Positions 1 through 6,824 are shown, numbered from the stretch's first letter. The stretch: DNA of 10,463 bases from Lachnospiraceae bacterium (GCA_900770345.1 CAAGKF010000211.1:1-10463), one strand, 5' to 3'. Program-made: numbers and translations. Notes: a model not told the origin generated them from the sequence alone.

Positions 1-800
1 CCGAGCGTGCTGTCATTTATGGCCTGCATCACCGTTTCCGCGGGGGTGGGGTTGAGTTCCTGGGGGTTGCCGATCACAAGCGATGCGTTGCATATCTTGC
101 TGATGAGTCGCGCCGTTCCGTCCGCGGCGTTCAGGATCGCCTCGACAGCGCTCTCTTCAAAAACCGGCTGTGTACAGCCGGCGCCTTTCAGCTTTGCTGC
201 AATGTACGCACGGCCTTCCTCCTTGGTCAGGCCTTCCAGATTGTAGTTCATCACGATCCTCTGTCTCAGCGGTTCGTGTATGGCAAGCTGCAGGGTATTG
301 TTCAGCTGTGGCAGCCCGACGAGAAGAACAACGGCCAGATCGCGGGAATCCATTTCGAAGTTGAAAAGGATCTTCAGATCGTTCAAAACAGCGTTGCTGA
401 TGTAGTTGGCTTCATCAATGATGATGACAGGCGTTTTCTTTTTTTCTACAGACAGACGCTGGATCTCGTTCTGGATTGCATAGAAGTTTTCCGTTTTCCG
501 GTATGCCGCCTGTGCGCCCAGAGATGTAGCCAGATTCCGGTAGAAGTCATTGACAGTCACCGTAGACAGGCTTGTGTAAACCACTTTGTAAAGTGAACTG
601 TTGAGCGACGCTGACCAGTTTCGGACAACGGTGGTCTTGCCCCGACCCGGCGATCCGGTGAGAAGCCCGAATCCCTTTGTGCGCGAAAGGTAATCCAGCC
701 GGAACAGGGCCTCTTTGTATTCGTTGCCGGTATAAAGGATCTCTTTTGAATTCTTGAGAAACGGATTGAATTCAAGACCATACCTTACTGTAAGTTCCAT
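1..800 (-). CDS. ExeA/TnsC-like AAA+ transposition ATPase (partial)
   Basis: The visible 266 residues form an AAA+ ATPase of the ExeA/TniB/TnsC type. Walker A is GSPGRGKTT at residues 49-57, Walker B is VIIIDE at 125-130 with D129 and E130, a sensor-1-like VVLLVG follows near 157-162, and a QR pair lies at 180-181. Proteins of this kind assemble on DNA and direct a partner DDE transposase to its target, and I infer the same role here. The ATG at 800 is preceded by AGGAGGT (809-815) at good spacing. It overlaps the transposase stop as TGATG, suggesting translational coupling. No frameshift or internal stop is seen. The C-terminus lies beyond the left edge of the window. Confidence 0.88.
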   Translation of the reverse strand, partial: MELTVRYGLEFNPFLKNSKEILYTGNEYKEALFRLDYLSRTKGFGLLTGSPGRGKTTVVRNWSASLNSSLYKVVYTSLSTVTVNDFYRNLATSLGAQAAYRKTENFYAIQNEIQRLSVEKKKTPVIIIDEANYISNAVLNDLKILFNFEMDSRDLAVVLLVGLPQLNNTLQLAIHEPLRQRIVMNYNLEGLTKEEGRAYIAAKLKGAGCTQPVFEESAVEAILNAADGTARLISKICNASLVIGNPQELNPTPAETVMQAINDSTL

Positions 801-2044
801 CAGTGCTGACCTCCTGTGAGATAGATTTTTTCGCGTTTGACAGACGCGTTTTCCTGTTTGTTCAGCAGGTGGATCGGCGTCAGGGATCCGTCCTGTTCCA
901 CGATGTAGATCCGGTCCATATCCGGCGTAAAACGCAGGGTGATGCGCTGTTTTGCAAAACGGCAGTCTACTTCGTACTCGATCTGGTCGATCGTGATCAC
1001 GCAGTCGGCGGATACCCGGCGCTCTACTTCCAGAAGGAAGGCTTTGCTGATCTGATCATCCGAAAGCCGGCGGATCAGCTCCGGTTCGGAGAAGTACCGT
1101 TCCTGCGGAGATTTTCCCTTCAGGGAAGAATGCTTTGACTGATTGTAATGGTGAACGTATGCATTCAGGCTTCCGCGGAGTTCATCCAGCGAATGGAAGT
1201 CATGCATGTCGAGGCCGGCCATCCACTGGTCTTTCATGGTCCTGAACCATCTCTCAATCTTGGCTTTCTGTGTCGGCGAGTACGGATGACAGTAACTGAT
1301 GGTAGAACCTATCCGCGCGGCAAGAAGTTCCATCTGGTGGTTGCGGTATGACTTGCCGTTATCGAAGTTGAAGACCTTGGGCCGGCCGTACTTTGACACA
1401 GCGGATCGGATGACGGACATCAGATTTACATAGTTGTCATTAAAAAACACGTCGATCCCGACGATGAAGCGGCTGGCATCATCGATCAGGGCGATGACGT
1501 AGACGCGGTGCTTTTTCCCATCCGATGTTTCCAGATAGGGGCCGACGCTGGAATCTCCGCACCAAACTTCATTGATGTGCGGACGTTCATAGCGGCGCAT
1601 ATCCTGGTTGTTTGTCAGCCTGTCCGCCCGCTCTATCTGATGGATTGCCCGCAGGATCGTCGATTCCGAAAGCTGATGTGTCCCGATGCTCCCCTTGTCC
1701 TGCAGCTGCCGGTAGATCGCTGCGGCGGAAAGCCTGGGATAAGTGTGTTTCAGGTAGATGATCTCTTCGCGGAGTTCATCGTCGATCTTTCTGCTTTTCC
1801 CGCAGTCTGAACGGCCTTCCGGGATCAGCGCATCGAAGCCTGATTTTTTGTACGCCAGATACCATTTTTCAATGGTTCCTGCGGCATAGTGACGGATCTT
1901 TCCGTCAGGCCCCTGCAGGCCCTTCTGTGATACGGCAGCGTAATAATCGGCCATACTGTTGTAATCTTCGACGGTTCCTGTGACCAGCGGGGAGATCGCC
2001 GAGTACCGCATCAGGGCGATCTGCTGTTTCTTTTCCTGTTCCAT
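800..2044 (-). CDS. DDE (rve-type) transposase, TnsB/MuA/IS481-like
   Basis: This 414-residue protein has an N-terminal helix-turn-helix part (about residues 25-145), an rve-type DDE integrase core (about 155-320) and a C-terminal beta-rich segment (about 335-385) like the Mu-transposase C-terminal domain. The catalytic triad can be read as D164 (WCGDSS), D228 (FNFDNG) and E264 (KAKIERW), with exactly 35 residues between the second D and E. It should bind the transposon ends and carry out strand transfer. The start at 2044 has AAGGAGG (2054-2060) ten bases upstream. It lies 67 nt after the DUF6431 gene and overlaps the ATPase start by one base (TGATG). The reading frame is intact, so the protein may be active. 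The exact IS/Tn family cannot be named from sequence alone. Confidence 0.92.
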   Translation of the reverse strand: MEQEKKQQIALMRYSAISPLVTGTVEDYNSMADYYAAVSQKGLQGPDGKIRHYAAGTIEKWYLAYKKSGFDALIPEGRSDCGKSRKIDDELREEIIYLKHTYPRLSAAAIYRQLQDKGSIGTHQLSESTILRAIHQIERADRLTNNQDMRRYERPHINEVWCGDSSVGPYLETSDGKKHRVYVIALIDDASRFIVGIDVFFNDNYVNLMSVIRSAVSKYGRPKVFNFDNGKSYRNHQMELLAARIGSTISYCHPYSPTQKAKIERWFRTMKDQWMAGLDMHDFHSLDELRGSLNAYVHHYNQSKHSSLKGKSPQERYFSEPELIRRLSDDQISKAFLLEVERRVSADCVITIDQIEYEVDCRFAKQRITLRFTPDMDRIYIVEQDGSLTPIHLLNKQENASVKREKIYLTGGQH

Positions 2045-2111
2045 AATGGCAGGCCTCCTTTCCTTGTCCAGGTTCCATTATGGGAGCTGCCATCCGGCCT
2101 GTCGGGCAGGG

Positions 2112-2633
2112 CTATGTGGTCATTGAAAAGAGCCTGTTGAAGGTGGCGTGTATCTGCATGAATTGTGCAGAATAAACCGAAAAACAGAGGCGGATCAGGA
2201 GGTCGGCGGGGGACAGCCCGATCCCTTCAGAGCGCAGCCGTTCACGCCAGTGGCGGCGGTAGCTGCGTATGACATACTTGACGTTATTCTCATCGATAGA
2301 ACTGTTGGTGTCACAGACGGCGTTGCGGTTGCTTTTTTCTTCGTATGCTGACACGATCTGCCGCTGGTCATTCAGTGCGATCTGGGAGTATGGCACAAGG
2401 GATGAAAGAAGGACGGCGTGTGTATGCCCGCATTCCGCGCATTTCAGCCGCAGGATGCGGAGGATCACGGTTCCCGCCGGTGTTTTCACGCGGCGCGTAT
2501 AGTACCCGTGGATGTGCAGACAGCCGGCATGGCCGCAGGAGCAGAAGATGCGATGGATCTGGAGTGAATTGATGACGGAGTCATAAAAATCCTGAGAAAC
2601 CGGATTGTTTTCATTGACGAGGACTGTTATCAT
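2112..2633 (-). CDS. DUF6431-type zinc-ribbon transposon accessory protein
   Basis: This is a 173-residue protein with a zinc-ribbon-like N-terminal half: C31, C33, C38, H40 and H42, then C65 and C68 in KCAECGH. The order (cysteine cluster, a basic RRVKTPAG stretch, CxxC, then a LVPYSQ-like motif) resembles zinc ribbons at the N-termini of several transposases and matches my recollection of DUF6431 proteins, which occur next to DDE transposase/ATPase pairs. Residues 112-135 are basic and helical and may bind DNA. There is no catalytic triad, so an accessory DNA-binding, target-choice or regulatory role is inferred. The ATG at 2633 lacks a good Shine-Dalgarno sequence (upstream GTATCACAGATACT), so translation may be weak or regulated. 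The start codon overlaps a rightward promoter-like sequence. Confidence 0.75.
   Translation of the reverse strand: MITVLVNENNPVSQDFYDSVINSLQIHRIFCSCGHAGCLHIHGYYTRRVKTPAGTVILRILRLKCAECGHTHAVLLSSLVPYSQIALNDQRQIVSAYEEKSNRNAVCDTNSSIDENNVKYVIRSYRRHWRERLRSEGIGLSPADLLIRLCFSVYSAQFMQIHATFNRLFSMTT
2605..2633 (+). promoter_or_regulatory. Candidate promoter for an antisense RNA
   Basis: TTGTTT (2605-2610), a 17-nt spacer and TATCAT (2628-2633) form a plausible sigma-A promoter with an extended -10 (TGTTATCAT, TG at 2625-2626). The -10 matches TATAAT in five of six positions and the -35 is weak. It points rightward, opposite to the transposon operon, and its -10 covers the DUF6431 start codon. A start near 2640 would run into the terminator ending at 2746. 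This is inferred from consensus matching only. Confidence 0.4.
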
Positions 2634-2639
2634 AGTATC

Positions 2640-2746
2640 TGTGATACACGTAATTAATGTCCGCGCCGCGCAAGCAGGCGGGTGTTATACGTGTGTTGGT
2701 TGATAGCAGGCCGACTTTCTCAGGGTGCGGGCCTGCTATTTTTTTT
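2640..2746 (+). ncRNA. Candidate antisense RNA against the transposon operon leader
   Basis: An RNA of about 107 nt would start just after the promoter-like sequence and stop at the terminator. It would be fully complementary to the leader of the DUF6431/transposase/ATPase mRNA. It could form a 5' hairpin closed by ACACGTA (2646-2652) with TACGTGT (2688-2694) around a GC-rich loop, followed by the terminator hairpin. Antisense RNAs that limit transposase expression are known from IS10 (RNA-OUT), which is the analogy used. No rightward gene lies upstream that would otherwise need this terminator. Existence and function are inferred. Confidence 0.35.
2703..2746 (+). terminator. Rho-independent terminator, rightward
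   Basis: ATAGCAGGCC (2703-2712) and GGCCTGCTAT (2730-2739) are a perfect 10-bp inverted repeat with a 17-nt loop, followed by eight T (2739-2746). The T tract is on the right side only, so it terminates rightward transcription. It lies in the leader of a leftward operon with no rightward gene before it, which points to a small RNA or to insulation of the transposon from neighbouring transcription. Confidence 0.8.
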
Positions 2747-2775
2747 CGTGCAACGGCATCTATGATAACACAAAA

Positions 2776-2828
2776 GTACGGCATAGAATAATCTGACGCT
2801 GATTCCATCAGATTAAACTACACCGTAC
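2776..2828. repeat. Imperfect 21-bp palindrome with 11-nt centre
   Basis: The outer arms GTACGG/CCGTAC (2776-2781, 2823-2828) and inner arms TAATCTGA/TCAGATTA (2789-2796, 2808-2815) are perfect, separated on each side by 7 nt that match only partly. The centre is 11 nt (2797-2807). About 17 of 21 arm positions pair. It has no T tract, so it is not a classic terminator. It lies between the transposon leader and the recombinase remnant, where the transposon end or a regulator site would be expected. Confidence 0.7.
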
Positions 2829-2850
2829 CTTCTGATAATGTGACGGATAA

Positions 2851-3063
2851 ACTTTCTTTTGGCGAGGAATAAAATCGCGGATTACAACTGGTGTTCTGCA
2901 TCAAAGCAAATATACTGGAAATGTAACCATTTCTGCTTCGGATGAAAAGGGATCATCTGTTGTTATGGTTGATGCTGTTCCTGTGATTATCAGTGATGAT
3001 ACATTTCAGGAAGTGCAGAAGGTGATGGAACAACGTGCCAGAAGAAAAGCAAAAGAACAGTGA
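2851..3063 (+). pseudogene. C-terminal remnant of a large serine recombinase
   Basis: From about 2881 an open frame reads GVLHQSKYTGNV, then PVIISDDTFQEVQKVMEQR and a basic tail ending at TGA (3061-3063). The pattern (a YTGNV strand, then a valine-rich piIsdetFe-vq helix) is typical of the region after the catalytic domain in large serine recombinases (the Recombinase domain of phage and ICE integrases). The serine catalytic domain and any start are missing, and an in-frame stop (2848-2850) closes the frame on the left. The natural protein end also looks short for this family, so both halves may be decayed. The transposon to the left may have entered or replaced the missing part. It implies an older integrative element at this locus. 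Confidence 0.72.
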
Positions 3064-3113
3064 CATGTTAATGCAGCCGAGATTTGACTGTCAGATTCAG
3101 GAAAGGATTGCTT

Positions 3114-4181
3114 ATGGAAAAGCTGGATCTTATCACATATAACAAAACTGATAATGTGCTGAATGATTCAAAAGTGATCATTGAATCAGCGCAGAAGGCG
3201 GCTTATCAGGCTGTAAATGTCTTGTTGGTTGAACGAAATTGGCTGCTCGGGAAGAGAATTTCGGAAGAGTTCATGACTGGTGATGGGAAGGAGCGATATG
3301 GGAAACAGATTGTCGTGGACTTGTCAAAGGAGCTGACAAAACTGTATGGAAAAGGTTTTGATCGTGGATCCATCTATAGATATATCCGTTTCTTCGAGAT
3401 GTATCCGGAGATTGTTGCCACAGCGTGGCAACAATCTCGTATTCTCTCCTGGAGCCATTACCGTATTCTCCTTCAGGTAGATGACTCAGATTCCCGCAAA
3501 TGGTATGAGAAAGAATCGGTTGAACAAAATTGGTCAGTGAGGACACTGCAGCGTAACGTATCTTCGCAATATTATTTCCGGATGCTGAAGACCCAGGTGC
3601 CGGGAAAGGTTGAAGCAGAGATGAAAGAGCTGACGAGTCCGTATCAGGACAGGCTCGAATTTATAAAGAACCCGGTCATTGCAGAGTTCTTGGGAATGCA
3701 GGAGGACACTTCATATCTGGAGTCTGATCTTGAGCAGTGCATCATAGACAACCTGCAGAAATTCTTGATGGAACTTGGAAAAGGATATGCTTTTGTAGCA
3801 CGACAGCAGCATATCCATACGGAAAAGGAAGATTATTATATCGATCTTGTTTTCTATAATTATATTCTGAAATGTTTTGTCTTGATCGACCTGAAAACAC
3901 AGAAGATTACGCATCAGGATGTCGGACAGATGGATATGTATGTTCGAATGTTTGATGAACTGAAAAAACAGCCGAATGACAATCCGACGCTCGGAATTGT
4001 GCTCTGTGCGGATACAGACGAAGATATTGCAAAATATTCTGTGCTGCATGGCAGTGAGCAGCTGTTCGCAACAAAATATAAACTTTACCTTCCGAGTGAA
4101 GAAGAACTGAAGGCTGAGATCCAGACGCAGAAGGAACTATTTGAACTGCAGCAAGATGAACATCCTGAGCGGAAAGAATAA
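3114..4181 (+). CDS. YhcG/DUF1016-family PD-(D/E)XK nuclease
   Basis: The 355-residue product has an N-terminal DUF1016 helical/winged-helix part (about residues 10-160, with LSWSHYRILL and WSVRTLQRN) and a C-terminal nuclease-like fold (about 175-340). Catalytic-type residues are D244 in YIDLVF, D259 and K261 in LIDLKT, and Q272 in VGQM, matching the D...DxK...Q layout of PD-(D/E)XK enzymes. YhcG-type proteins often lie in restriction-modification or other defence and mobile regions, but their activity is poorly known, and no methylase or restriction subunit is in this window. I chose the ATG at 3114 because AGGAAAGG (3099-3106) sits seven bases upstream; a TTG at 3084 would add ten residues without support. 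A perfect 31-nt hairpin lies inside the gene. The GNAT gene follows after 22 nt, so the two are probably co-transcribed. Confidence 0.9.
   Translation: MEKLDLITYNKTDNVLNDSKVIIESAQKAAYQAVNVLLVERNWLLGKRISEEFMTGDGKERYGKQIVVDLSKELTKLYGKGFDRGSIYRYIRFFEMYPEIVATAWQQSRILSWSHYRILLQVDDSDSRKWYEKESVEQNWSVRTLQRNVSSQYYFRMLKTQVPGKVEAEMKELTSPYQDRLEFIKNPVIAEFLGMQEDTSYLESDLEQCIIDNLQKFLMELGKGYAFVARQQHIHTEKEDYYIDLVFYNYILKCFVLIDLKTQKITHQDVGQMDMYVRMFDELKKQPNDNPTLGIVLCADTDEDIAKYSVLHGSEQLFATKYKLYLPSEEELKAEIQTQKELFELQQDEHPERKE
3408..3438. repeat. Perfect 14-bp inverted repeat inside the YhcG gene
   Basis: GAGATTGTTGCCAC (3408-3421) and its exact reverse complement (3425-3438) flank the trinucleotide AGC. Because of the symmetry the forward frame reads EIVATAWQQS, and one reverse frame reads EIVATLWQQS. 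It would form a very stable hairpin in DNA or mRNA within the DUF1016 domain coding region. No T tract follows, so termination is unlikely. Confidence 0.9.
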
Positions 4182-4203
4182 GGAATTTGTGGAGGTGAAC
4201 AGC

Positions 4204-4656
4204 ATGGGGATAGAATATAGAAAATTAAGTGAGAAAGAATTGGATGTATTTATCGAAATGAGAATAAACCAGTTAAGAGAAGAAGGTGCTAAGGCGGATA
4301 TCGATTTAAAGCCTGCATTACTGGATTATTATATGCGTCATATGAAGGATGGTACATTTGTTTCGTGGATTGCTGTTGATGGTGACAGAATTATTGGTAC
4401 GAGCGGAATGTCTTTTGTAGAGAAACCACCGTATTTCGGATGCCCCAGTGGAAAGATAGGCCTTTTATCCAGCATGTTTACAAATCCCGATTACAGGCGG
4501 ATGGGAATTGCAAAAGAACTTTTACATAGAGTTGTTGAAGAAGCCAGAAATTATGGCTGTGGTACGATTCAGATTACAGCTTCAGATATGGGCGTGAAAT
4601 TATATACAGCATATGGATTTGTTCATAACAGTAATTTCATGCAATACAAACTTTGA
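4204..4656 (+). CDS. GNAT family N-acetyltransferase
   Basis: The 150-residue product spans a full GNAT fold. The acetyl-CoA binding motif A is seen as MFTNPDYRRMGIAKELL (about residues 94-110), with the RRMGIA pyrophosphate loop, followed by the helix RVVEEARNYGC, ITASDMGVKLY and the typical AYGF end. It would transfer an acetyl group from acetyl-CoA to an amine; the substrate cannot be told, and nothing identifies an antibiotic target. The ATG at 4204 is preceded by GGAGGTG (4191-4197). It lies 22 nt after the YhcG gene on the same strand. The group II intron begins 14 nt after the stop and so leaves the gene intact, although it displaces any native terminator. Confidence 0.92.
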   Translation: MGIEYRKLSEKELDVFIEMRINQLREEGAKADIDLKPALLDYYMRHMKDGTFVSWIAVDGDRIIGTSGMSFVEKPPYFGCPSGKIGLLSSMFTNPDYRRMGIAKELLHRVVEEARNYGCGTIQITASDMGVKLYTAYGFVHNSNFMQYKL

Positions 4657-4670
4657 GGTAACTTCCAGTT

Positions 4671-6541
4671 GTGCGCCCAGCCAAGGGTGTGTAGCCTAAC
4701 CGGTGGGAATCCGGTATATCCAAGGCCTAACCAGCCAGATATTAGCGAGTCCTGGGATGGTGCCAGTAATGACACCTGACAAGCGTAGACAGCAAGCAAG
4801 TAGGGTCGTTAAAGCGATTGAGCCTCGAAAAGTTAGTTATTCCAGTTGGCCGACGTCTTAACTGGTGCGGAAGGCAACATCGTGCAGCTCGACATGGTGA
4901 GAACTGCATGGCACTGCGGGGTCAGAGAGCCGATCATGCTTGACAACGAGGACACACATCAACTGGGGAGAGCCTGCTACCTCTCACAAAAGAGTATGAC
5001 ATACCAACTGAAAAGGGAGGATGTCAAACGGGTGGCAGGCAGTCGGATAACTTCATAGTACCAATGAAGTCGGGTAATGCCGACAGAGGGAAGGAGGTTA
5101 CACAGTAACGATCTCTCTGAGGACACATCATCCGTACTCAGGGACGGAGGAAATGATGGGAACGAAATTAGAGAGAATAGCAGAGATTTCAGCGGTAACA
5201 AGAAGACCCATATTCACAAGTCTGTACCACCTTATAAATGAAGACCTGCTGAAAGCATGTCACAGGGAACTGGACGGAAAGAAGGCAGTCGGAATAGATA
5301 GGGTGACCAAAGAGGAATACGGGAAGCAACTTGACAGCAACATAGCTGACCTTGTGAAACGCCTAAAGAATAAATCGTACAAGCCACTCCCGACGCGGCG
5401 GGTATACATACCAAAAGCAAATGGGAAGCTGCGGCCTCTGGGTATTGTTGCCTATGAGGACAAAATAGTGCAGTTGGCACTAAAGAAGATACTGGAAGCG
5501 ATTTATGAGCCAAGGTTTCTGAACTGTATGTACGGTTTCAGGCCTAAGCGGGGATGCCATGAAGCGGTCAAAGAAGTTTATCAACGGGTTTCACACGGCA
5601 AGATAAACTTTATTGTGGATGCCGATATAAAAGGCTTCTTCGATCATATCGACCATGAATGGATGATGAAATTCCTGGAATGGCATATCAAAGACCCGAA
5701 CATCCTGTGGCTGGTGCGGAAGTACCTAAAAGCGGGAGTGATGATCGACGGGAAATACGAGGATACGGAAGAGGGAACCATACAGGGTGGAAATATCAGC
5801 CCAACGCTGGCAAACATATACATGCACAACGTACTGACACTTTGGTTCAAGCTGGTGATTCAGAAAGAGGCAAGAGGCGAATGCTTTCTTGTAAACTATG
5901 CGGATGATTTTGTGGCGGGGTTCCAATACAAATCGGACGCAGAACACTACTATGCGGCGCTCAAAGAACGCATGGCGAAGTTCAACCTCGAACTGGAAGA
6001 CAGTAAGAGCAGGCTGATTGAATTCGGGCGCTATGCGGAGCAAAACCGCAAGGCAAGAGGTTTGGGAAAGCCGGAGACATTTGACTTTCTTGGATTTACC
6101 TTCTACTACGGTAAGAGCAGGAAAGGCTATCCGTGGCCCAAAGTCAAAACATCGCGGAAGAAGTTTGAGAAGAAGCTGAAAGAATTCAAGGAGTGGCTCT
6201 ACGATAACAAGAACCAGCCCGCAAAAGACATAGTGAAACAACTAAATGTGAAACTGGTTGGCTACTACCGGTATTATGGGGTGACATTTAACGTCTACAA
6301 GCTTAGTGCATTCCTACATCGGGTACAGCAGTTTCTTTTCAAAGCGATGAACAGACGAGGATGCAGACGCACATACACATGGAACGGATTTGTTGACATG
6401 CTGAAGTGCTATCCACTTGCCAAGCCCAAAGTCTACTATCCGCTGTATTAAAGCGAATGTTACTGTGAGGAGCCGGATGCGGGAAAGCCGCACGTCCGGA
6501 TCTGTGAGGGGCTAAGGGTGAGAGCCCTTAGTCTACTCGAC
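4671..6541 (+). mobile_element. Group II intron with maturase
   Basis: The 5' end GTGCGCC fits the group II GUGYG consensus. At the 3' end, domain V reads AGCCGGATGCGG, a GAAA-containing loop and its complement (6471-6503). Domain VI is a CTAAGGG/CCCTTAG hairpin (6512-6531) with a likely bulged branch-point A at 6535, and the intron ends in CTACTCGAC (6541). The six bases before the intron, CCAGTT (4665-4670), can act as IBS1. Their complement AACTGG occurs in domain I at 4860-4865 and 4961-4966, either of which may be EBS1. Positions 4671-5152 are structured RNA (domains I-III and the start of IV) with no convincing gene, and the maturase is in domain IV. The total of 1871 bp looks complete. 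It sits between genes rather than in a coding frame. Confidence 0.93.
5153..6451 (+). CDS. ltrA: Group II intron reverse transcriptase/maturase
   Basis: The 432-residue product carries the reverse transcriptase domain with DADIKGFFDHID (residues 156-167), QGGNISPTLANIY (211-223) and the catalytic YADD (249-252). A thumb/maturase X domain follows (about 330-432, including LVGYYRYYGV). It binds the intron RNA, helps it splice and reverse-transcribes it into DNA during retrohoming. There is no C-terminal HNH endonuclease, and the length fits endonuclease-lacking intron proteins, so mobility would rely on nascent DNA strands or reverse splicing without second-strand cleavage. GGAGG (5146-5150) lies two bases before the first ATG and five before the second (5156), so the second ATG may be the true start. 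The frame is intact. Confidence 0.95.
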   Translation: MMGTKLERIAEISAVTRRPIFTSLYHLINEDLLKACHRELDGKKAVGIDRVTKEEYGKQLDSNIADLVKRLKNKSYKPLPTRRVYIPKANGKLRPLGIVAYEDKIVQLALKKILEAIYEPRFLNCMYGFRPKRGCHEAVKEVYQRVSHGKINFIVDADIKGFFDHIDHEWMMKFLEWHIKDPNILWLVRKYLKAGVMIDGKYEDTEEGTIQGGNISPTLANIYMHNVLTLWFKLVIQKEARGECFLVNYADDFVAGFQYKSDAEHYYAALKERMAKFNLELEDSKSRLIEFGRYAEQNRKARGLGKPETFDFLGFTFYYGKSRKGYPWPKVKTSRKKFEKKLKEFKEWLYDNKNQPAKDIVKQLNVKLVGYYRYYGVTFNVYKLSAFLHRVQQFLFKAMNRRGCRRTYTWNGFVDMLKCYPLAKPKVYYPLY

Positions 6542-6560
6542 TTACGCCTTAAATTTTATA

Positions 6561-6697
6561 GATAAGTTTCCACAGAAGGAGAGCGTATTTAGATATGTTT
6601 CCGCAAACAGAGGCATGATTTTAAGCCATTCCTGCACACCTGACCTCTTTTCAAAAGGATGGTTCAACTAAGAAAAAACTCTCTGGGGAAACTTATC
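6561..6697. repeat. 137-bp segment bounded by 16-nt inverted repeats
   Basis: GATAAGTTTCCACAGA (6561-6576) and the reverse complement of 6682-6697 (GATAAGTTTCCCCAGA) match at 15 of 16 positions. The enclosed segment has no complete gene, which resembles a MITE or the collapsed remains of an insertion sequence. No clear target duplication flanks it. GAGAGCGTATTT (6579-6590, inside the left arm) recurs as GAGAGCGCATTT (6698-6709, just outside the right arm), which does not fit a simple insertion. Confidence 0.5.
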
Positions 6698-6824
6698 GAG
6701 AGCGCATTTTTATAGAGTTGATTTTTGTGATTAGATATTTGGCAGGTTGTGACTTGTGATTGGATGTAGTGTTCAGGTTGGATGTCATGAAGTCAAATCA
6801 GAATTTAAAAATGCAAACATTTTT

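Larger units (their letters stand above)
1..2850 (-). mobile_element. Partial DUF6431/DDE/AAA+ ATPase transposon
   Basis: Three leftward genes form one operon-like unit: a DUF6431-type zinc-ribbon protein, a DDE transposase and an ExeA/TnsC-like ATPase. A transposase paired with an AAA+ ATPase is the core of Mu (MuA/MuB), Tn7 (TnsB/TnsC), Tn5053 (TniA/TniB) and IS21 (IstA/IstB), so I infer an element of that general kind. The ATPase runs off the left edge, so that end and any further genes are not visible. The right end is not defined either. It lies somewhere between the terminator ending at 2746 and the recombinase remnant recognisable from about 2881; 2850 is a working limit. I found no paired terminal repeat because only one side is present. 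Confidence 0.7.

Noticed and set aside
276..596. Rightward open frame of 106 codons opposite the ATPase
   Set aside because: It is antisense to the ATPase core, including the Walker B region, has no recognisable motif and fits a shadow frame.
557..781. Leftward 74-codon frame inside the ATPase
   Set aside because: It is in another frame of the same strand; the frame starting at 800 carries Walker A and B and is clearly the real one.
2611..2808. Leftward 65-codon frame upstream of the DUF6431 gene
   Set aside because: It runs through the terminator hairpin and palindrome, has no ribosome binding site and no family resemblance.
3114..4656. A restriction-modification or toxin-antitoxin operon formed by the YhcG and GNAT genes
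   Set aside because: No methylase or specificity subunit is present. The GNAT protein lacks features that would mark it as a toxin, and no antitoxin gene precedes it, so only co-transcription is supported.
4846..5058. Open frame of 70 codons in the 5' part of the intron
   Set aside because: It lies in the structured intron RNA (domains I-III); openness is incidental.
5726..6241. Leftward 171-codon frame opposite the maturase
   Set aside because: It is antisense to conserved reverse transcriptase motifs and has no independent support.
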